Made by a program: the position numbers and the translations under genes. From Kuschelorhynchus macadamiae (Eukaryota; Arthropoda; Insecta; Coleoptera; Curculionidae), in contig JAUTXW010004703.1 in the NCBI GenBank assembly GCA_030620095.1, positions 310,001 through 374,000 on the forward strand: DNA of 64,000 bases, written 5' to 3'. Under the pieces are notes generated by a model. It worked only from the letters and a program-made list of their open reading frames with translations, ran no database searches and was not told where the DNA came from. Shown here in pieces: positions 59,944 to 64,000 of the stretch. The first letter of the stretch is position 1; each line of letters opens with the position of its first letter.

Positions 59944-60015
59944 AGGCGGGATCGAACTCGAACCGGCTGAGTGAGACGCCGAAGTAATTACCCACAGACC
60001 ACTTGAACACAATAA
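59944..60015 (-). other. tRNA-like stretch in the pseudo-LTR, copy 1
   Basis: On the minus strand: TTCAAGTGGTCTGTGG (A-box-like) and about 45 bases later GAGTTCGATCCCGCC (B-box-like). A full cloverleaf could not be drawn by eye. Two related copies lie at 62672-62750 and 62961-63037. Confidence 0.35.
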
Positions 60016-60072
60016 CCAAAAACTCTTACTTTATCTATTAATGAATAAAATGAAGGTTGCCTACAATTATTA

Positions 60073-62357
60073 TTACGTTATATTGTTAAATATTAGGGTT
60101 GGTTCGAAATTAAAAACATCGTTAACGCAAGTGAGAATAGGACTTTTTATAGCTTTGGTTATTTCCATTTTTTCTAGAAGGTCAAGCTTTTTCCCCTTCG
60201 GACATTCATGTAACACATAAACGTCAGAAATGGAAAATTCATGACCTGACTCCAACAAATGATTGGAAAAAGCTGAAACAGTCTCAGTTACATCCGTATT
60301 TCTGAATTTGTTGACAAGGCTTAAATGTTCTCTCACCCTTGTGGAAATTTTTCGACCTGTGTGTCCCACATAGGTCGTGGAACATTCGCTACAATTTAGT
60401 GCGTAAACCCAAGATCTGGACAATTTATCGCTTGTGTCCTTTGTCCTTACCAAATTCTCTTGAGAGTATTTACTGTTTTAAATGAAATATTGACGTTTTT
60501 AATATTTTTAAAAAATTTAGCCAATTAGAAAGAAATACTTCCGAAAAAAGTAATGCACTTGAAAACATTTGTCTCATCGCTAAGTTTGGAATGTATGACA
60601 GTATAGGACATTTTGTACTTGTTTATAAATTTATAATATAATTTGGTGATGGACACCAAAGGAAACCCGTTATTCATAGCAATCTGCATTATAATATCAC
60701 GCTCCTTATTAAACGCTTCCCTTGACAATGGTAAATTACACAACCCATAGAAAAAGGAGTTGAACGCGGCGAATTTATGTGTGTAAGGAAAGTTTGAAGC
60801 ATACTGAATAACCTTAAACGTGGACGATGTTTTCCGCTAAAGCTCAAACTCTATCCTACTGCGTTTTCTCGATAGTAAAAGGTCAAGAAACGGTATAGTT
60901 TTCCTTCATCTTCTATTTCCAATGTAAACTCAATTTTAGGATGCAACGAGTTAACAAATTGTAAAAACTCTTCTAACTGTTCTCTGTTGCCATTCCACAC
61001 AATGCAAATATCATCCACGTATTTTTTATATATGCTGTTAGAAAGGAGGCAAAATAACTATTAATCATCCTGTTTTCCAAATTGTTCATGAAAACCTCAC
61101 TCAGAAATGGCGACAAACGGGAACCCATAGCCAGCCCAGACCTTTGCCTGTATAACTGTCCATTAAATTTGAAAAAATTTTGTTCTAAAACTAAGGCAAG
61201 AAGAGACGTGAGCCCATCAACGAGTAACTGTGGCAAAGAAGATCTCGCCAATAAATCCCTTACCAACTGAATACAGTCTGCGGGAGGCACACTAGGAAAC
61301 AAATTCTTGACATCGAATGAAACAATGGATATTGTGCTGAATATGAACTTCAGGGGATTGGCAAAGTCAATGGAATTCCTGGTAGAATATGTGCTATGAA
61401 AACCCGTTACGTCCCTAAGAACTCTATTTAGCCAAGCTGAAAGCTTATAGCATTGGGAATCAATAAATGAAACCACTGGCCTCATGGGCGTGCCATCTTT
61501 ATGAATCTTTGGCAAGCCATAAAGTAAGGGTGTTTTCGGGTTCATAGGATATAATTTATCTTTTGTCATGTTAAAATATTCTAAGGTTGTTAGAAATGTT
61601 CAAGGAACCAATAACATTGTCAACATGATCAGTTCTTTCCATAACTACCAAACAAGAGCCTTTATCGGCCTTGGTGCAAATCAGATCGTTAAATTTGATC
61701 TTATGTGCTAGAGATTTTAGGTGAGCCCTGTTGTAGTTACAGCCTGTGTCACTCGGAAAATTAGGGTTCAGAAAATTTATTATTTTAGCCCGCAATATAT
61801 TTTTGTTGGAAATATCGTTTGAGAAGTAAAAGTAACACCAGACAAATTAATAAAACGCTTGTGAAAACCAAAATGTGTGCTTCCCAAACCTAATCTGTAT
61901 TCATCAATATTATTGGATAAAAGATAATTTCTTTGTGCTAATTTAACACAATGATTTTCTTACCTAATCTCCTAAAAGTATTCTTACCTGAAAGACCCAA
62001 CCTCATCTCTGAAGTCATGATCTAAAACTATAAATTCAAATAGAATAACAGAAATGTTAAAGTTAGATAGAGATATTTGAGCTTAGAGTTTACTGAGTTT
62101 AAAGTTTTACAATGTTGTTTAACCTCTTCCCTGATCCAAACGGTTTGAGCTTTCTTCAATGCAACTGATGCGGCCTTAGTATGAATCTTGCACTTGATTG
62201 TCACGAATTTAGGTGTCAATTGAAATAGTAAACATCGTTGAAGGAACCAAATTTTTAGCAGGAAGTTTTTTCGTGCAATTAGGTTCTTTCTGTATAACTG
62301 GACAAGTTTAGCCTGACTGGGATTATAAAAATCGAAGAAATTGTCCATATTTCCCAA
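60073..62357 (-). pseudogene. Penelope-like reverse transcriptase / GIY-YIG endonuclease
   Basis: The start is MGNMDNFFDFYNPSQAKL (62357). A 74-residue piece with TKADKGSCLVVMER follows at 61795-61571. The RT part (61569-60973) has LLYGLPKIHKDGTPMRPVVS, VSFDVKNLFPSV (motif A), QRSGLAMGSRLSPFLSEVF (motif B), and in another frame KKYVDDICIVWNG (motif C, YVDD intact). A thumb-like part (60743-60525) carries EAFNKERDIIMQIAMNNGFP. The C-terminal GIY-YIG endonuclease (60453-60073) has YALNCSECSTTYVGHTGRKI and TRVREHL. The order RT then GIY-YIG is specific to Penelope-like elements. At least four frame changes break the gene. Confidence 0.9.
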
Positions 62358-62440
62358 AAAGACCTAGTTTTAATAACAAACATAGAAAAAAACTCCAAGT
62401 CTTGGTCTCATTAAATTATAATTTTACAATTTACAACAAA

Positions 62441-62475
62441 CGTGACACGTGTTTCGCCCTTTCGAGCATCATCAG
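62441..62475 (-). ncRNA. Hammerhead-like motif, upstream pseudo-LTR (best copy)
   Basis: CTGATGA, one extra U, stem II GCTC-GAAA-GGGC (one G-U pair), GAA, then the self-complementary ACACGTGT and C at the cleavage position, followed by ACG. ACACGTGT can form a 2-bp stem III with a tetraloop in one molecule or an 8-bp stem between two. Minimal stem III is a known trait of Penelope hammerheads. Stem I is only two pairs by eye. Confidence 0.6.
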
Positions 62476-62671
62476 ACCTACAAACAACAGAGAGAAATAA
62501 GAGAGTAAATAATAACACTGACAAATCCTAAAACAACAGCTTACAAATAGAATAAAACACACTAAAGCACAACAAAACAAACAACTTATACATATCTGAT
62601 TGACATTAAAATAAGGTTAAGTCTCTTGTGAATACACAAAATAAAATATTATAAAAGTAATAAAAAAGATT

Positions 62672-62750
62672 CATGTCTCTAGGCGGTATCGAACCCGGAC
62701 TGCCTGAGTGAGACGCCGAAGTAATTACCCACAGACCATTGGACTAGTCG
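62672..62750 (-). other. tRNA-like stretch in the pseudo-LTR, copy 2
   Basis: On the minus strand: TAGTCCAATGGTCTGTGG (A-box-like) and CCGGGTTCGATACCGCC (B-box-like, the closest of the three to GGTTCGANNCC). The spacing suits a Pol III internal promoter. Confidence 0.4.
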
Positions 62751-62960
62751 AATAAAGTAACCAAAAATTCTCACTCTATGAATTAATGTATGAAATGAAG
62801 GTTGCCTACAATTATTATTACATTACAGGTTATAAAAAGTCCTATTCTCACTTGCGTTAACGATGTTTTTAATTTTGAACCAACCCTAATATTTAACAAT
62901 TTAATTTAATAATAATTGTAGGCAACCTTCAATTCATTCACTAATTTATAGAGTGAGATT

Positions 62961-63037
62961 TTTTGGCTAGTCCAATGGTCTGTGGGTAATTACTTCGGCG
63001 TCTCACTCAAGCGGTCCGGGATCGATCCCGCCTAGAG
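62961..63037 (+). other. tRNA-like stretch in the pseudo-LTR, copy 3
   Basis: GGCTAGTCCAATGGTCTGTG and CCGGGATCGATCCCGCC, in the same spacing as copies 1 and 2. TTC in the B-box is changed to ATC. Confidence 0.35.
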
Positions 63038-63238
63038 ATATGAATCTTTTTTATTACTTTTTTAACATTTTATTTTGTTTACTCACGTGAGACTTAACCT
63101 CATTTTAATGTCAATCAAATACGTATAAGTAGTTATTTGTTTTGTTGTGCTTTAGTGTATTTTATTCTATTTGTAAGTTATTGTTTTAGGATTTGTGAGT
63201 GTTATTATTTACTCAGGTTCTCTTTGTTATTTGAAGGT

Positions 63239-63273
63239 CTGATGATGCTCGAAAGGGCGAAAACACGTATCAC
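63239..63273 (+). ncRNA. Hammerhead-like motif, inverted Penelope copy
   Basis: CTGATGA, T, GCTC-GAAA-GGGC, then GAAAACACGTATC. One extra A after GAAA and a disturbed ACACGTAT make it a weaker version of 62441-62475. Confidence 0.5.
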
Positions 63274-63310
63274 GTCTTTTTCTATGTTTGTTAGTTTTTT
63301 TCTAGGTAAC

Positions 63311-63608
63311 AAAAACTCCTACATGACCGTAAGTAGGTGCTAGTTAAATAAAATGACAAATTTTACTTAATAAAATATACATCCTTGAATTTTAGTAAAT
63401 CAGGCTTAAATAAAAATTTAAATTTTAATATATTTTAAAGATAGTGCAAAATATTTTACTTTACTAAAGTTTTAGCATAAGTTTCGTTTTAAACCTAAAA
63501 AAAATGTTTTTTATAAGAACCAAAATTATACTTCGCCAGAATTTTCTTAAACAAAATTTACGTAGAACAGTATACCATTTTGAAACAATGTTTAGATAAT
63601 ATTTAAAT
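63311..63608. other. No gene seen
   Basis: AT-rich spacer with no feature recognised. Confidence 0.5.
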
Positions 63609-63860
63609 TTACATCGTATATGTAGGTTTGGAAAAAATTTGCCTTCTGTTTCGCCGTTTTTTTTGTAAGAATGGCGTTAAACTACAAGTAGCACGAAGAC
63701 GTCTTGCTAATCGTGTAAAAACTCTTTGCTCACATCTACGTCTACCGTGGTATCTAGTAGCATATATGCTTGCTGTAATGATAGCATTTTGAAAGCATTC
63801 AAAGTAAACTGCAGGTATATCATACCCTTCTTCGTTAGAAATAGCCTTCGTAATACACAC
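63609..63860 (-). pseudogene. N-terminal scrap of a Tc1/mariner-like transposase
   Basis: The frame reads DIPAVYFECFQNAIITASIY and ATRYHGRRRCEQRVFTRLAR, then RRLRATCSLTP. This is the DUF4817 helix-turn-helix, closest in style to the exon 1-2 region of the 9170 gene. No catalytic part is attached. Confidence 0.55.
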
Positions 63861-64000
63861 TTACTACAAACACTAAACTTAATAATAATTTGACAACTCA
63901 TTTTGAGACGCCACTAAAATCAACCCGATCCTCGGCTTTCTTCGTTTAACCGTTGGCATTGGCCGTTTGAAATTTCAGCGCGAGCGATTTTAATATGAAA
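63861..64000. other. No feature seen at right edge
   Basis: Slightly GC-richer end with no recognised coding or repeat signal. It may be the 5' flank of the element whose scrap lies at 63609-63860. Confidence 0.35.

Larger units (their letters stand above)
59602..60078 (-). repeat. Downstream pseudo-LTR of the Penelope-like element
   Basis: Matches 62328-62824 over its length with scattered indels. It begins (minus sense) just at the stop codon of the endonuclease frame and ends after the MxNMDNFFDF start region. Confidence 0.8.
59602..62824 (-). mobile_element. Penelope-like retroelement with two pseudo-LTRs
   Basis: The upstream pseudo-LTR is 62328-62824 and the downstream one is 59602-60078, direct repeats of each other. 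Between and partly within them lies the RT-endonuclease gene (62357-60073). The upstream pseudo-LTR includes the first ten codons, and the downstream one ends at the same place, as expected for Penelope elements. Each pseudo-LTR carries a hammerhead-like motif and a tRNA-like stretch. A truncated inverted copy (62828-63310) abuts the upstream end. Confidence 0.88.
62328..62824 (-). repeat. Upstream pseudo-LTR of the Penelope-like element
   Basis: Direct repeat of 59602-60078. Contains the ORF start codon (62357), a well-formed hammerhead-like motif (62441-62475) and a tRNA-like stretch. Confidence 0.8.
62828..63310 (+). mobile_element. Inverted, 5'-truncated Penelope copy
   Basis: Begins inside the end of the endonuclease frame (ATAAAAAGTCCTATTCTCAC, encoding IKSPILTCVNDVFNFEPTL), runs through the stop and one pseudo-LTR, and stops at about 63310. 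It lies head-on against the upstream pseudo-LTR of the main copy. Truncated inverted partners are a known Penelope arrangement. Confidence 0.82.

Noticed and set aside
59944..60015. Genuine tRNA gene
   Set aside because: A-box- and B-box-like parts are present, but acceptor and T stems do not pair, and the stretch repeats inside each pseudo-LTR.

Overview
The window looks like nuclear DNA from an insect, possibly a beetle, but the organism is an inference. It is AT-rich, has no bacterial-style operons, and is filled with DNA transposons, non-LTR retrotransposons and a Penelope-like element of kinds common in arthropods. I recognise no intact host gene. Nearly every protein-like reading frame belongs to a mobile element, and almost all are broken by stops or frameshifts.

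Layout. 0-3 kb: a non-LTR scrap, a transposase scrap, two small MITE-like units with CAGGG ends, and a 1.1-kb palindrome (1792-2884) with a hammerhead-ribozyme-like motif in each arm. 3-6 kb: a decayed hAT element with an 8-bp target duplication. 6.5-7.8 kb: a noncoding repeat with GACAGACAG motifs, seen again at 21-22 kb. 8.6-10.9 kb: a Tc1/mariner-like element with 470-bp terminal inverted repeats (TIRs) and a transposase gene that appears to contain a 104-bp intron. 11.7-14 kb: an RTE-like non-LTR pseudogene. 14.4-18.3 kb: a nearly intact ZMYM1-type hAT element with a perfect 8-bp duplication and a nested MITE. 19-23 kb: transposase remains. 23.8-32.5 kb: two more hAT copies. The second splits an older reading frame and is itself split by a CR1/L2-like retrotransposon.

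34-48.6 kb: a run of Tc1/mariner-like elements with 41 residues between the second and third catalytic acids. It includes an element whose inverted repeats contain the first codons of its own transposase, and a six-unit tandem array (42.9-48.6 kb) of five internally deleted copies plus one full-length copy, all separated by (TA)n tracts. 49.7-52.2 kb: a non-LTR scrap, then a 2.0-kb unit with short TIRs around an unrecognised, broken protein family. 53-57.8 kb: a jockey-type scrap, a foldback unit flanked by (TA)n, a Crypton-like tyrosine recombinase pseudogene and another transposon beside it. 59.6-63.3 kb: a Penelope-like retroelement (reverse transcriptase plus GIY-YIG endonuclease) with pseudo-LTRs carrying hammerhead-like and tRNA-like motifs, next to a truncated copy in the opposite direction.

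How it fits together. The elements work as transposition systems, not as a host pathway. Transposases with helix-turn-helix and DDE domains act on their own inverted repeats at TA sites. hAT proteins act at 8-bp sites. The retroelements copy through RNA. The features most worth a second look are the tandem array, the layered inverted repeats, the coding-sequence-bearing TIR, the intron-containing transposase, the TIR-bounded 50.2-52.2 kb unit and the repeated hammerhead-like modules. All reads were made by eye; no alignment or database search was run.
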